Shown: in pieces, positions 33,234 through 41,896 of the stretch
Position numbering within the stretch: the first letter of the stretch is position 1
Layout of the letters: every line of letters begins with the position of its first letter
Origin: Streptomyces justiciae
GTDB taxonomy: Bacteria; Actinomycetota; Actinomycetes; Streptomycetales; Streptomycetaceae
Length of the DNA stretch: 64,000 bases
Assembly (NCBI RefSeq): GCF_015163075.1
Contig: NZ_JADDXU010000009.1
Span: 186,001 to 250,000 of the forward strand
Direction of reading: 5' to 3'
Made by a program: the position numbers and the translations under genes
The notes under the pieces: generated by a model
Told to the model about the DNA's origin: nothing
Database searches by the model: none
The model's input: only the letters and a program-made list of their open reading frames with translations

Positions 33234-35651
33234 TCAGTTGACGGCGTCGACCTCGCCCTCGGCCAGCTCCACGTCGTACACCAGCGGCCCCTCGCCGACG
33301 ACGACGTGCCCCGCGCGTGAGCCGTACGAAGCCGCCGTCGCCGCCAGGAGATACGTGCCCGGCGCCGGGACCGACACGATGTAGGAGCCGTCGGCCAGCG
33401 ACACCACGCGGTCCAGCTGGCGTCCGCCGCGCGAGAGGAGCGTGACCGACGCGCCCTCGACGGGCTCGCCGTCCTCGTCGCGGACGAAGCCGTGGACGGC
33501 GGAGGCCGGGCCGTCCGCCTCCGCGGCGACCGGGGCGGGCTCGTCCTCCTTGGGCTCCACCGCCAGGTGCGGCAGCCGCTTCTCCAGCCCCTCCGGCAGC
33601 CACCAGTTGGACTTGCCGAGCAGGTGCATCGCGGCCGGCACGAGTGCCGTGCGCAGGATGAACGCGTCCAGGGCGACGGCGGCGGCGAGGCCGATGCCCG
33701 CCATGGCACCCTCCATGTCGCCGCTGAGGACGAACGCGGAGAACACGCAGATCATGATCAGGGCGGCGCAGTTGATGACCCTGCTGGTCTCGGCGAGTCC
33801 GACGCGCACCGCGCGCGCGTTGTCGCGCGTGTGGACCCACTCCTCGTGCATCCGGCTCACCAGGAACACCTGGTAGTCCATGGAGAGGCCGAACAGCAGG
33901 GACAGCATGATGACCGGCAGGAACGCCGTGATCGGGCCCTCCTTGCCGATGCCGATGAGTTCCGTGCCCCAGCCCCACTGGAAGATCGCCACCAGGACAC
34001 CGAAGGACGCGGCCGCCGCGACGAGGTTCATCAGGGCCGCCGTGAGCGGCACCACCAGTGAGCGGAAGGCGACCAGCAGGAGCAGGAAGCCGAGGCCGAT
34101 GATGGTGGCGACGAAGTAGGGCAGCCGGTCGCCGGTGACGGCCGCGAAGTCCTTGAACACCGCGGTCACGCCGCCCACATGGGCCTCGGCGCCGGAGGCG
34201 GGGATCACGTCGTCGCGCAGCCGGTCGATGAGCTGGTCGGTCTTCTCCGACTGCGGGGACGTCGTCGGGACGACCTGGATGACGGAGATGCCGTTGGTGG
34301 GCGGGGCGGCGGCGACCTGGGCCACGCCCTCGGTGGACTCGATGGTCGTCGCGAGCGCTTGGGCGTCGCCCTTCTCGACGACCACCTGGAGCGGGCCGTT
34401 GAAGCCGGGCCCGAAGCCCTCGGCGAGCAGGTCGTACGCCTGCCGGGTGGTCTGCGACTCCTGGTGGTTGCCCTGGTCGGTGGCGCCGAGCCGGATCGAC
34501 AGCACGGGCAGCGCGAGGATCAGCATGACCACGAGGGCCCCCGCCGCGATCGTGCGCGGGCGCTTCTCGACGTACGACGACCAGCGCGCCGCGAGCCCGC
34601 TCGCCTCCGCCGACTCGGGGCCGTTCGCGGCGAGGCGGCGCCGCTGCCTGCGGCTGAGGACCCGCATGCCGAGCATGCCGAGCAGGGCGGGCAGCAGGGT
34701 GGTCGCGGCCAGGACGCTCAGGACGACGGTCAGGGAGGTCGCGATGACCACGCCGTCCAGGAAGCGCATGTTCATCACCAGCATGCCCGCGAGCGCGATG
34801 CAGACGGTGCCGCCCGCGAACAGCACCGCACGGCCCGAGGTGTTGAGGGCGGTGACGGCCGCGTCCTCCGGCTTCATGCCGCGCAGGATGCCGCGGCGGT
34901 GCCGGGTGACGATGAACAGGGCGTAGTCGATGCCGACGCCGAGGCCGATCAACGAGCCGAGCAGCGGGGCGACTTCGGGCACGTCGGTGACATGGCTGAG
35001 CAGCGAGGTCGCCATCAGGCCGGTGCCGAGGGCGGCGATGGCCACGACGAGGGGCAGCAGCATCGCGAAGAGCGAGCCGAAGGCCAGGAACAGCACGATC
35101 GCGGCGGCGACGATGCCGACGAGCTCGGCGGTGCCCTGCGGGGGCTCCTGGGTGCGGGCGATCGCCTGACCGCCCAACTCCACCTGAAGGCCGTCCCGTT
35201 CGGCGGCCTGCGCGGTGTCGACGACGTCCTCGATCAGCTCCTTGGGCACCGCGTTCGCCTGCTCGGCGAAGGTGACCTGGGCGTACGCGATCCGCCCGTC
35301 CTCGCTGATCTGCGCGGCGCCCTGTGCCGCGTAGGGGTCGCTGACCTCACCGACGCCCTTCATCGCCGCGATGTCCTTCAGCGCGGGCTCGATCCGGGAC
35401 CGTACGGACTCGTCCCGCACCGACCCCTCCTCGACCTTCCACACCACGGTGTCGGTGTCGCCCGCGCTCTGCGGGAAGGCCTTCGTCATCAGGTCGTACG
35501 CGGTCTTGGAGTCCGTGTCCGGCAGGGAGAAGACGTTCGCGTAGTCGGTTCCCGCGGCCGAACCGGCCGCCCCGAGCCCGAACAACGCCCCCACCCACAA
35601 GAACAGGACCACCAGCCGGTGCCGATAGCACCACCGTGCCAATGCCGCCAC
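33234..35651 (-). CDS. MMPL/RND-type transporter with C-terminal carboxypeptidase-regulatory-like domain
   Basis: 805-aa membrane protein with two MMPL halves. Each has one helix, a large external loop and a bundle of five to six helices (first bundle ELVGIVAAAIVLFLAFGSLF, LGVGIDYALFIVTRHRRGIL; second GLGFLLLLVAFRSLVVPLTA, LLFGLSMDYQVFLVSRMHEE). Both D-Y motifs of proton-driven MMPL pumps are present (GIDYALF, SMDYQVF). Unusually, the last 85 residues form a beta-sandwich like carboxypeptidase regulatory domains (VHGFVRDEDGEPVEGASVTL, LADGSYIVSVPAPGTYLLAA). The GTG at 35651 has GGGGAG 8 nt upstream. It is divergent from a two-component system that may control it. Confidence 0.9.
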   Translation of the reverse strand: MAALARWCYRHRLVVLFLWVGALFGLGAAGSAAGTDYANVFSLPDTDSKTAYDLMTKAFPQSAGDTDTVVWKVEEGSVRDESVRSRIEPALKDIAAMKGVGEVSDPYAAQGAAQISEDGRIAYAQVTFAEQANAVPKELIEDVVDTAQAAERDGLQVELGGQAIARTQEPPQGTAELVGIVAAAIVLFLAFGSLFAMLLPLVVAIAALGTGLMATSLLSHVTDVPEVAPLLGSLIGLGVGIDYALFIVTRHRRGILRGMKPEDAAVTALNTSGRAVLFAGGTVCIALAGMLVMNMRFLDGVVIATSLTVVLSVLAATTLLPALLGMLGMRVLSRRQRRRLAANGPESAEASGLAARWSSYVEKRPRTIAAGALVVMLILALPVLSIRLGATDQGNHQESQTTRQAYDLLAEGFGPGFNGPLQVVVEKGDAQALATTIESTEGVAQVAAAPPTNGISVIQVVPTTSPQSEKTDQLIDRLRDDVIPASGAEAHVGGVTAVFKDFAAVTGDRLPYFVATIIGLGFLLLLVAFRSLVVPLTAALMNLVAAAASFGVLVAIFQWGWGTELIGIGKEGPITAFLPVIMLSLLFGLSMDYQVFLVSRMHEEWVHTRDNARAVRVGLAETSRVINCAALIMICVFSAFVLSGDMEGAMAGIGLAAAVALDAFILRTALVPAAMHLLGKSNWWLPEGLEKRLPHLAVEPKEDEPAPVAAEADGPASAVHGFVRDEDGEPVEGASVTLLSRGGRQLDRVVSLADGSYIVSVPAPGTYLLAATAASYGSRAGHVVVGEGPLVYDVELAEGEVDAVN

Positions 35652-35781
35652 GCTCAACACTCCCCAGTCGGTTGTCGGTCGGTCCCCCAGGTCCTGGGCA
35701 ACAAGACTGGCGGCGCCGCACGCGGGGAGACACCGCAGCCCACCGACTCTCAAGGAACTCCAAAGCACCGAACCCACCCGG

Positions 35782-35804
35782 CTGTCAGTGGGGCCGCCGA
35801 TACT
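35782..35804 (+). promoter_or_regulatory. RecA-NDp/PafBC-like promoter of the two-component system
   Basis: CTGTCAGTG, 8 bases, then GATACT matches the layout of the DNA-damage promoter described in mycobacteria (TTGTCRGTG-N8-TANNNT) with two mismatches. The -10 ends 6 nt before the ATG at 35811, so the message would be leaderless. Confidence 0.45.
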
Positions 35805-35810
35805 GGGGGC

Positions 35811-36500
35811 ATGACGACGGCTCCAGGCACCGTGCTGGTCGTGGAGGACGAGGAGAGCATCGCGGACGTCCTCGCCATCGCGCTGCGCTACCACCGGTTC
35901 GAGGTGATGGTCGCGGGCAGCGTCCGCGAGGCCCTCGCGCTCGCCGAGCGCACCCGGCCCGACGCGGCGCTGCTCGACGTGATGCTGCCCGACGGCGACG
36001 GCCGCGCCCTCGGCAAGCAACTGCGCGCCGAGCGGCCGGACCTGGCGCTGGTCTTCCTCACCGCCCGGGACTCACCCGCCGAGGTCGTCGGCGCCCTCGG
36101 CTTCGGCGACGACTACATCACCAAGCCGTTCAACATCGACGAGGTCGTCGCCCGGATCACCGCCGTCCTGCGCCGCACCCGCCCCGCCGACGTGCTGCCG
36201 CAGCGCCCCCTGCTGCGCTACGGCGACCTGGAGCTGGACGAGACGACGTACTCGGTGCACCGCGCGGGCCGCTCGGTCGAGCTCACCCCCACCGAGTACG
36301 CGCTGCTGCGCTTCCTGGTGCGCAACGGCGGCCGGATCGTCCCCAAGGAGCAACTCCTGCGCCATGTCTGGCAGTACGAGCACACCCCGCCCGAGTCGAC
36401 CGTCGTGGAGACCTACATCAGCTATCTGCGGCGCAAGCTGGACGCCCTGGGACCGCCGGTGATCACCACGCGGCGCGGCGTCGGGTACGGGCTGGCATGA
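35811..36500 (+). CDS. OmpR-family response regulator
   Basis: 229 aa. The receiver domain spans residues 1-120 with acidic pocket Glu12-Asp13, phosphoacceptor Asp56 (ALLDVMLPDGDG), and the conserved Lys in DDYITKPFN. A winged-helix DNA-binding domain follows (about 130-229: VELTPTEYALLRFLVRNGGR, VVETYISYLRRKLD, TTRRGVGYGLA). The start ATG is leaderless by the position of its -10. The gene overlaps the kinase gene (ATGA) and is divergent from the MMPL pump, a likely target. Related to TrcR/PrrA-type regulators by overall look. Confidence 0.95.
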   Translation: MTTAPGTVLVVEDEESIADVLAIALRYHRFEVMVAGSVREALALAERTRPDAALLDVMLPDGDGRALGKQLRAERPDLALVFLTARDSPAEVVGALGFGDDYITKPFNIDEVVARITAVLRRTRPADVLPQRPLLRYGDLELDETTYSVHRAGRSVELTPTEYALLRFLVRNGGRIVPKEQLLRHVWQYEHTPPESTVVETYISYLRRKLDALGPPVITTRRGVGYGLA

Positions 36501-37936
36501 GGCTCCGCAAGCTGGGCTGCAAACGCGGCATCCACTCGCTGCGCGCCCAGCTGACGCTGGCGAACGTGGCGCTGCTCGCCCTCGGCATCGTCGCGGCGAC
36601 CGCGGTGAGCGTGATGGGCATGCGGTACTACCTGCTGGACCAGATCGACTCCGAGCTCGCCAAGTCCCGAGAGACGCTGAGCAGTTCGCGGCTGACGATG
36701 CAGATGATCGACGACCTGAGCGCGCTGGCGATCGTCCGGGAGCGGTTCCTGCTCCAGGACGACGGGGAGGCGCGGCCGGACCAGATCCTGAGCGTCGTCG
36801 ACACGCGCGGTGACACGATCTCGATGGGCGACCTCACCCCGAGCGACCTCCAGAAGGACCTCGCGGACGCGGTGGACGACCCGCGCGCGCTGGCCGCCGA
36901 CCCCGAGCCGCACGACATCGAGGTGCGCGGCGACGCCTATCGCGCGACCGCGACCCGGCTCACCGACGGCACGTACATCCTGCTCGCCACCTCCACCGAG
37001 GCCGTCCACAAGGGCGTCGGCAAGGCCGTCCGGCTCGACCTCGCCATCGGCAGCCTGCTGCTGGCGCTGCTGGCCTGTCTGACCATGTTCAGCGTGCGGC
37101 GCCGGATGCGGCCGCTGGAGGACATGGTGGAGACGTCGTCGGCGATCGCCGAGGGCGACCTGACCCGGCGCGTCCCCTCCAGCCGGGAGGCCACCCTGGA
37201 GGTCGAGCAGCTGCGCACCGCCCTCAACTCCATGCTCCACCAGGTGGAGTCGGCGTACCGCACGCGCGAGCGGAGCGCCGGCCAGCTGCGCCGCTTCGTC
37301 GCCGACGCCTCGCACGAACTGCGCACGCCGCTGTCCGCGATACGGGGCTATCTCCAGCTGTACGACAAAGGGATGCTCCAGGACCCCGACGAGCGCAAAC
37401 GCGCCTGGGGGCGGGTGATGGCCGAGGCCGACCGGATGGGCCGCCTGGTGGACGAACTGCTCACGCTGGCCCGCCTCGACCAGCAGCCCGAGCTGCGCTT
37501 CCGCAACGTCGACCTGACGCGGCTGGTGCGGGACGCGGCGGAGGATCTGCGGGTGCAGCAGCCGGGGCGGCCGATCAGCGTCGACGCCGACGGGGCGCTG
37601 CTGGTGCACGCCGACGAGGCGGGGCTCAGACAGGTCCTGGGCAACCTGGTGGGCAACGTCCGCACCCACACGCCCGCCGATGTGCCGGTGCGGCTCGGGG
37701 TGGAGCGGGCCTACGGGGCCGTACGGCTGTGTGTCGCGGACGACGGCCCGGGCCTCGCCGAGGAGGACGCCGCGCGTGTCTTCGACCGGTTCTTCCGGGC
37801 GGGCGGGGGCGCGGGCAGCGGGCTCGGCCTGGCGATCGTGCAGGGGGTCGTGCAGGCGCACGGGGGCCGGGTGTCGGTGCAGACGGCGCCCGGCGAGGGG
37901 CTGGCGGTGACGGTGATGCTGCCGTCACGGACGTAG
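36497..37936 (+). CDS. Sensor histidine kinase partner of the upstream response regulator
   Basis: 479-aa membrane kinase. Helix 1 at about residues 18-45, an extracytoplasmic sensor of about 130 residues, helix 2 at about 178-198 (LDLAIGSLLLALLACLTMFS), a HAMP domain (RRRMRPLEDMVETSSAIAEG), the dimerisation helix with His273 in DASHELRTPLSAIRGY, then the ATPase: N box LGNLVGNVRTH, DDGPGL, and GSGLGLAIV. The sensor has no recognised ligand motif. The ATG overlaps the regulator's stop, so the pair is co-translated. Confidence 0.95.
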   Translation: MRLRKLGCKRGIHSLRAQLTLANVALLALGIVAATAVSVMGMRYYLLDQIDSELAKSRETLSSSRLTMQMIDDLSALAIVRERFLLQDDGEARPDQILSVVDTRGDTISMGDLTPSDLQKDLADAVDDPRALAADPEPHDIEVRGDAYRATATRLTDGTYILLATSTEAVHKGVGKAVRLDLAIGSLLLALLACLTMFSVRRRMRPLEDMVETSSAIAEGDLTRRVPSSREATLEVEQLRTALNSMLHQVESAYRTRERSAGQLRRFVADASHELRTPLSAIRGYLQLYDKGMLQDPDERKRAWGRVMAEADRMGRLVDELLTLARLDQQPELRFRNVDLTRLVRDAAEDLRVQQPGRPISVDADGALLVHADEAGLRQVLGNLVGNVRTHTPADVPVRLGVERAYGAVRLCVADDGPGLAEEDAARVFDRFFRAGGGAGSGLGLAIVQGVVQAHGGRVSVQTAPGEGLAVTVMLPSRT

Positions 37937-38014
37937 GCGCCCCGCGTGCTCTTCACGCGCGGGCCGGCGCGGACGTGAGCGCCCTGCCAGAAGGGCGCAA
38001 GTCCCGTCGTACGC

Positions 38015-38416
38015 CTACGCGTTGGCCAGCACCAGCGCCCACACCGTCTTGCCGTGCCGTCCCCGGCTCCACACCCCCCACGCGGCGGCGACGTTCTCCA
38101 CCAGGTGCAGCCCGCGCCCGGACTCCTCCCACTCCCCCACCAGCCGCAGCCGCGGCTCCAGTTGGCCCTCGTCGGAGACCTCTATGAGGCAGGAGCCGTC
38201 GGCGAGGGCCGTCACCGCGACCTCGAACTCGCGCTCCAGGAGCGGCCCGTGGCGTACGACGTTGGTGGCCAGCTCGGACACCAGCAGTACCGCGTCCGCC
38301 AGGGCCGGGTCGTCATGGCCGTGCCCCCAGTCGGCCAGGTGGTCCCGTACCCGGCGCCGCGCCAGACCGACGGAAGCCGGATGCCGGGGCAGCCGGAAGG
38401 AGTTGCGTCTCAACAC
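38015..38416 (-). CDS. RsbW/Spo0A-type ATP-binding protein (HATPase_c_2)
   Basis: 133-aa GHKL ATPase fold. The N box is in LLVSELATNVVRHG, followed by LIEVSDEGQLEPRL and GRGLHLVENVAAAWGV. Such stand-alone domains in Streptomyces are anti-sigma-factor kinases or related switch proteins that phosphorylate anti-anti-sigma proteins. No anti-anti-sigma gene adjoins it. The start GTG at 38416 is directly followed by a TTG. Monocistronic by spacing. Confidence 0.88.
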   Translation of the reverse strand: MLRRNSFRLPRHPASVGLARRRVRDHLADWGHGHDDPALADAVLLVSELATNVVRHGPLLEREFEVAVTALADGSCLIEVSDEGQLEPRLRLVGEWEESGRGLHLVENVAAAWGVWSRGRHGKTVWALVLANA

Positions 38417-38512
38417 GTTTGCTCCTCACCCCACGCACACCTCCGTCACATGGTGCTGCGTCGGGCGCCCGCCCCGCGTCACTCGGGCGAATGTCAATGC
38501 CGCCGGTTCGCG

Positions 38513-40069
38513 TCAGATCCAGTTGAGACGCCAGAGCCGGAAGACACCGGTGCCGTCCGAAAGGTACTGGCCACCGCCGACGTCCTCGCTGCTCACGACG
38601 TATTCCTTGGCCTGCCAGAGCGGGATGACCGGCACATCGCGCGCGATGGCGTCCTGCATCGACCGGAAGTCCTCCGCGGCGTCGGCGCGGTCGGCGTATT
38701 GCTGGCTGGCCTGAATCAGCCGGTCGACCTCGGCGCTGCTGTAGCCGGTGTTCATGGTGCCGTCGGTGCCGACGAGCGGTCCGCCGTAGGTGTCCGGGTC
38801 GGGGAAGTCGGCGACCCAGCCGACCGCGTACGCGTCGAGCTTGCCGGTGGCCCACGCCTTCTGGAAGGCGGTCCACTCGTACGGCTTGAGCGTCACCTTG
38901 AACAGCCCGCCCGCCTCCAGCTGCCTCTTGAGCTCCGCGGCCTCCTTGTCGGCAGCGCCGCGGCCGGTGGCGTACCCGTAGGTGAACTTCACCGGCGTCG
39001 AGACCCCGGCCTCGGTGAGCAGGGCCTTGGCCTTGGCGGTGCTCTGCTTGGCGTAGGCGTCGAAGAACGCGGTGGTGTGGCCGGTGATGCCCGCCGGGAT
39101 CAGCGAGTAGAGGGGGTCGACGGTCCCCTCGTAGATCGTGGCGGCCAGCCGCTCGCGGTCGATCATCCAGGCCATCGCCCGCCGGACCTTGGTGTCGTGC
39201 AGCGGCGAGGAGGAGCGGGTGTTGAGGTAGAGGTTGCGGACCTCGGAGCTGTCGGCCTCGGAGACGCGCATCGTGGGGTCGCTGGGATTCAGCGCGGCGA
39301 GCACCTTGGGCGGCAGCTGGCGGGTGGCGACGTCGATCTGCCGGGCCTTCCACGCCACGTTCAGCGCGTCGGCGTCCTTGTAGTAGAGCAGTTCGACCGG
39401 GCGCCCGGAGTCCTTCACCGCGCCCTTGTAGCGGCTGCTGGGCGCGAGGGCGACCTTCTTGTCCTTCGTGTACGACTTGAGCTCGTACGGGCCGGTGCCG
39501 TCCACGCCGTTGTCGGTGCGCAGGCCGTCCGCGGGGTACTTGGTGCGGTCGACGATCGAACCGGCTCCGGTGGCGACCTTGAACGGGAAGGTGGCGTCCG
39601 GGGAGGCGAGGTGGAAGGTGACCGTCAGACCCTCGGCCGTCACCGACTTGAGGGTGTCGAGCAGGGAGACCGGGCCGACGTCCGACTTGATCTTCTTGAC
39701 CCGGTCGAACGAGTACTTCACGTCCTCGGCGGTCATCGCGCGCCCGCTCGGGAACTCGAGGCCGTCGCGCAGCTCGCAGCGGTACGTCTTGAGGTCGCCG
39801 CCCACGAAGTCACAGCTCTTCGCCGCGTCGGGCACGGGTTTGGCGCCGCCCGACTCGAAGGTCAGCAGTGACTGGAAGACGTTGCTGAACAGGGCCCAGG
39901 ACCCGGCGTCATAGGCGCCGGCCGGGTCGAGGGACGTGACGACGTCCGTCGTACCGACCTTGATGGTCTTGTCCGTGTCCTCCTGCGACGGCATCAGCTG
40001 CCAGCCGCCCACTCCCACGGCCGCCAGAACGAGCAGCGTCGCGAGAATCCGTATGCGAACCGATCGCAT
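38513..40069 (-). CDS. Extracellular solute-binding protein, family 5 (peptide/nickel ABC type)
   Basis: 518 aa. The N-terminus is a signal or anchor helix (IRILATLLVLAAVGVGGWQL) without the lipobox cysteine usual for this family in Gram-positives, so the protein may be anchored by an uncleaved helix or released. The mature part is a full family 5 binding protein: LDPAGAYDAGSWALFSNVFQ, AEDVKYSFDRVKKIKS, NTRSSSPLHDTKVRRAMAWM and GWVADFPDPDTYGG. It binds peptides or similar solutes for uptake. No permease or ATPase genes adjoin, so it is an orphan. The ATG at 40069 has GGAAGGAAACCG upstream. Confidence 0.9.
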   Translation of the reverse strand: MRSVRIRILATLLVLAAVGVGGWQLMPSQEDTDKTIKVGTTDVVTSLDPAGAYDAGSWALFSNVFQSLLTFESGGAKPVPDAAKSCDFVGGDLKTYRCELRDGLEFPSGRAMTAEDVKYSFDRVKKIKSDVGPVSLLDTLKSVTAEGLTVTFHLASPDATFPFKVATGAGSIVDRTKYPADGLRTDNGVDGTGPYELKSYTKDKKVALAPSSRYKGAVKDSGRPVELLYYKDADALNVAWKARQIDVATRQLPPKVLAALNPSDPTMRVSEADSSEVRNLYLNTRSSSPLHDTKVRRAMAWMIDRERLAATIYEGTVDPLYSLIPAGITGHTTAFFDAYAKQSTAKAKALLTEAGVSTPVKFTYGYATGRGAADKEAAELKRQLEAGGLFKVTLKPYEWTAFQKAWATGKLDAYAVGWVADFPDPDTYGGPLVGTDGTMNTGYSSAEVDRLIQASQQYADRADAAEDFRSMQDAIARDVPVIPLWQAKEYVVSSEDVGGGQYLSDGTGVFRLWRLNWI

Positions 40070-40275
40070 CGGTTTCCTTCCCCGGGCCCCTGACGGCCCC
40101 CAAGCGCATATGCCACTCCCCTAGCGGCGCGGCTCACCTAATCACACGGGTTTCCCCGGGGGAAGAGGGATCTTGAGAGTTGAGAAAGTCATTGCCGCAA
40201 GGCGTTACCGAAGAGTTTCACAGGGCTCGCACAGAGTCTGCCGCGAAAGGTTTCAGACCGGCCGTGGAAACGGCT

Positions 40276-41520
40276 CTACGCCTGTCGTGACGCCAGCTCC
40301 ACCACCGTGATGTCCGAGGGCGCGCCCACGCGCGTGGGCGGCCCCCAGGCGCCCGCGCCGCGGCTGACGTAGAGCTGGGTGTCGCCGTAGCGTTCCAGGC
40401 CCGCGACGGTCGGGTTGGCGGCTTCGGCGACGAGGTTGCCGGGCCAGAGCTGGCCGCCGTGGGTGTGGCCGGAGAGCTGGAGGTCGACACCGTGCTCGAC
40501 GGCGTCGTGGATCTGCACGGGCTGGTGGGCGAGGAGCACGCACGCGCGCGTGGTGTCACGGTCGCCGAGCGCCTTGCCGAAGTCGGGGCCCTGGCCCTCG
40601 CTCTCCCCGGCGATGTCGTTCACGCCCGCGAGATCGAAATGACGCAGCTCCGTACGGGCGTTCTCCAAGGGGAGCAGTCCGAGCCGGCGCACCTCCTCGA
40701 CCCACTGCTCGGCGCCGGAGAAGTACTCGTGGTTGCCGGTGACGAAGTAGGCCGGCGCCTTCAGCCGCGACAGCGGGGCGGCGGCCGGGCCGAGGTCCTG
40801 CACGCTGCCGTCCACCAGGTCGCCGACGACCGCGATCAGGTCGGGCTGCGTGGAGTTGACGGTGTCGACGACCTTCTGCGCGAAACCGCGGCCCAACACG
40901 GGGCCGAGGTGGATGTCGCTGACCACCGCGATCCTGAACCCGTGCGCCGCGCGCGGCAGTTTGGCCAGCGGCACGGTGACCCGCTTCACCCGCGGCCCGC
41001 GCAGCACGCCGTACGTGCCGTAGCCGACGGTCCCGACCGCCGCCGCGGCGGCCGCTCCGCCGACCACGCGGGAGACGAACAGGCGTCGGGAGGGAGCGGC
41101 GAGGAGACGCGGAGAGGCCGGCTCGGCCGGTTCTTCGGGGCCCGCTCCCGCGGGTACGGGTTCCGGCTGGGGTACGACGACTGCCGCGACGGGTGCCCTG
41201 CGCCGGTCCCGTCGCTCCAGGAAGCGGCGCAGCAGCGGTCGTACGGCCTCACCCGCCACCACGCCCAGCAGCAGGTAGATCGACAGCGCGAGCCACAGGA
41301 AACCCGGCCACGCGAGCGTCTGCTGGAGCCAGAAGGGCGCTCCGGTGCGCTCGCCCACGAGGGCGCCGATCGCCAGCAGCCAGCCACCGGCGACGACCAC
41401 CACGCCGGCCCGCCGGCCCCACCCCGGGCCGCTCGTCGTGTCGCGGAACAGGCGGCGCCACAGGTACCAGTTGGCGGTCACCAGGACGGCCAGGGCGAGC
41501 ACGGCGAAGACGATGACCAC
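40276..41520 (-). CDS. Membrane-anchored metallophosphoesterase
   Basis: 414 aa. Three or four N-terminal helices (residues 1-20, 38-55, 62-92) and a further twin-arginine-like segment (SRRLFVSRVVGGAAAAAAVG) precede a calcineurin-like domain at about 190-410. Metal ligands are visible in VVSDIHLGP, GDLVDGS, GNHEYFSG, LAHQPVQ and SGHTHGGQLWPG. The family (YkuE/YaeI-like) includes lipid-pyrophosphate and UDP-diacylglucosamine-type hydrolases; the exact substrate is unknown. The start is GTG at 41520. It precedes the small membrane gene at 41563 on the same strand and may share its transcript. Confidence 0.9.
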   Translation of the reverse strand: MVIVFAVLALAVLVTANWYLWRRLFRDTTSGPGWGRRAGVVVVAGGWLLAIGALVGERTGAPFWLQQTLAWPGFLWLALSIYLLLGVVAGEAVRPLLRRFLERRDRRRAPVAAVVVPQPEPVPAGAGPEEPAEPASPRLLAAPSRRLFVSRVVGGAAAAAAVGTVGYGTYGVLRGPRVKRVTVPLAKLPRAAHGFRIAVVSDIHLGPVLGRGFAQKVVDTVNSTQPDLIAVVGDLVDGSVQDLGPAAAPLSRLKAPAYFVTGNHEYFSGAEQWVEEVRRLGLLPLENARTELRHFDLAGVNDIAGESEGQGPDFGKALGDRDTTRACVLLAHQPVQIHDAVEHGVDLQLSGHTHGGQLWPGNLVAEAANPTVAGLERYGDTQLYVSRGAGAWGPPTRVGAPSDITVVELASRQA

Positions 41521-41562
41521 GAAGTCGTATCCCTTTGTTGTCGTGTGCGGGCGACCGGCCCG

Positions 41563-41805
41563 CTATGACGTCTGGCGCAATGCGCGCACCCCGCGCAACC
41601 CGATGAGCCCGACGACCGTCCCCAATACGAAGGAAACGACGGCGAGCAGCAGGTGCACCCAGAAGTACGCGGTCGGGTCGCCCGCGTCGTCGAACGCGAG
41701 CCCGCTGCCGTCCTTGACGAGATTCTTGACGAAAGTGATCCAGATGACCCAGCTCCACACCCCGAAGGCGAGCAGGAACCAGGAGACGGGGCGGCTGAGC
41801 TTCAT
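41563..41805 (-). CDS. SCO4848-family small membrane protein
   Basis: 80-aa protein with two helices: VSWFLLAFGVWSWVIWITFV and YFWVHLLLAVVSFVLGTVVG. It starts MKLSRPVSW at the ATG at 41805. It resembles the conserved Streptomyces small membrane protein annotated as SCO4848 family, which sits beside the DD-carboxypeptidase gene, exactly as here. Function unknown. The open frame extends far upstream but that part is antisense to the carboxypeptidase. Confidence 0.82.
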   Translation of the reverse strand: MKLSRPVSWFLLAFGVWSWVIWITFVKNLVKDGSGLAFDDAGDPTAYFWVHLLLAVVSFVLGTVVGLIGLRGVRALRQTS

Positions 41806-41883
41806 ACGTCCAGTATCTCCGCCGGGTGTCTGGTTCCTCGCCCGGGGTGGGGAGGGCGGTGGGACTTCACGGGCGGTGGCATG

Positions 41884-41889
41884 TACGTT
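41884..41889 (+). promoter_or_regulatory. -10 box of the DD-carboxypeptidase gene, leaderless
   Basis: TACGTT lies 7 nt before the GTG at 41897; no RBS is present, so translation probably starts at the 5' end of the message. Confidence 0.45.
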
Positions 41890-41896
41890 TCCGACC

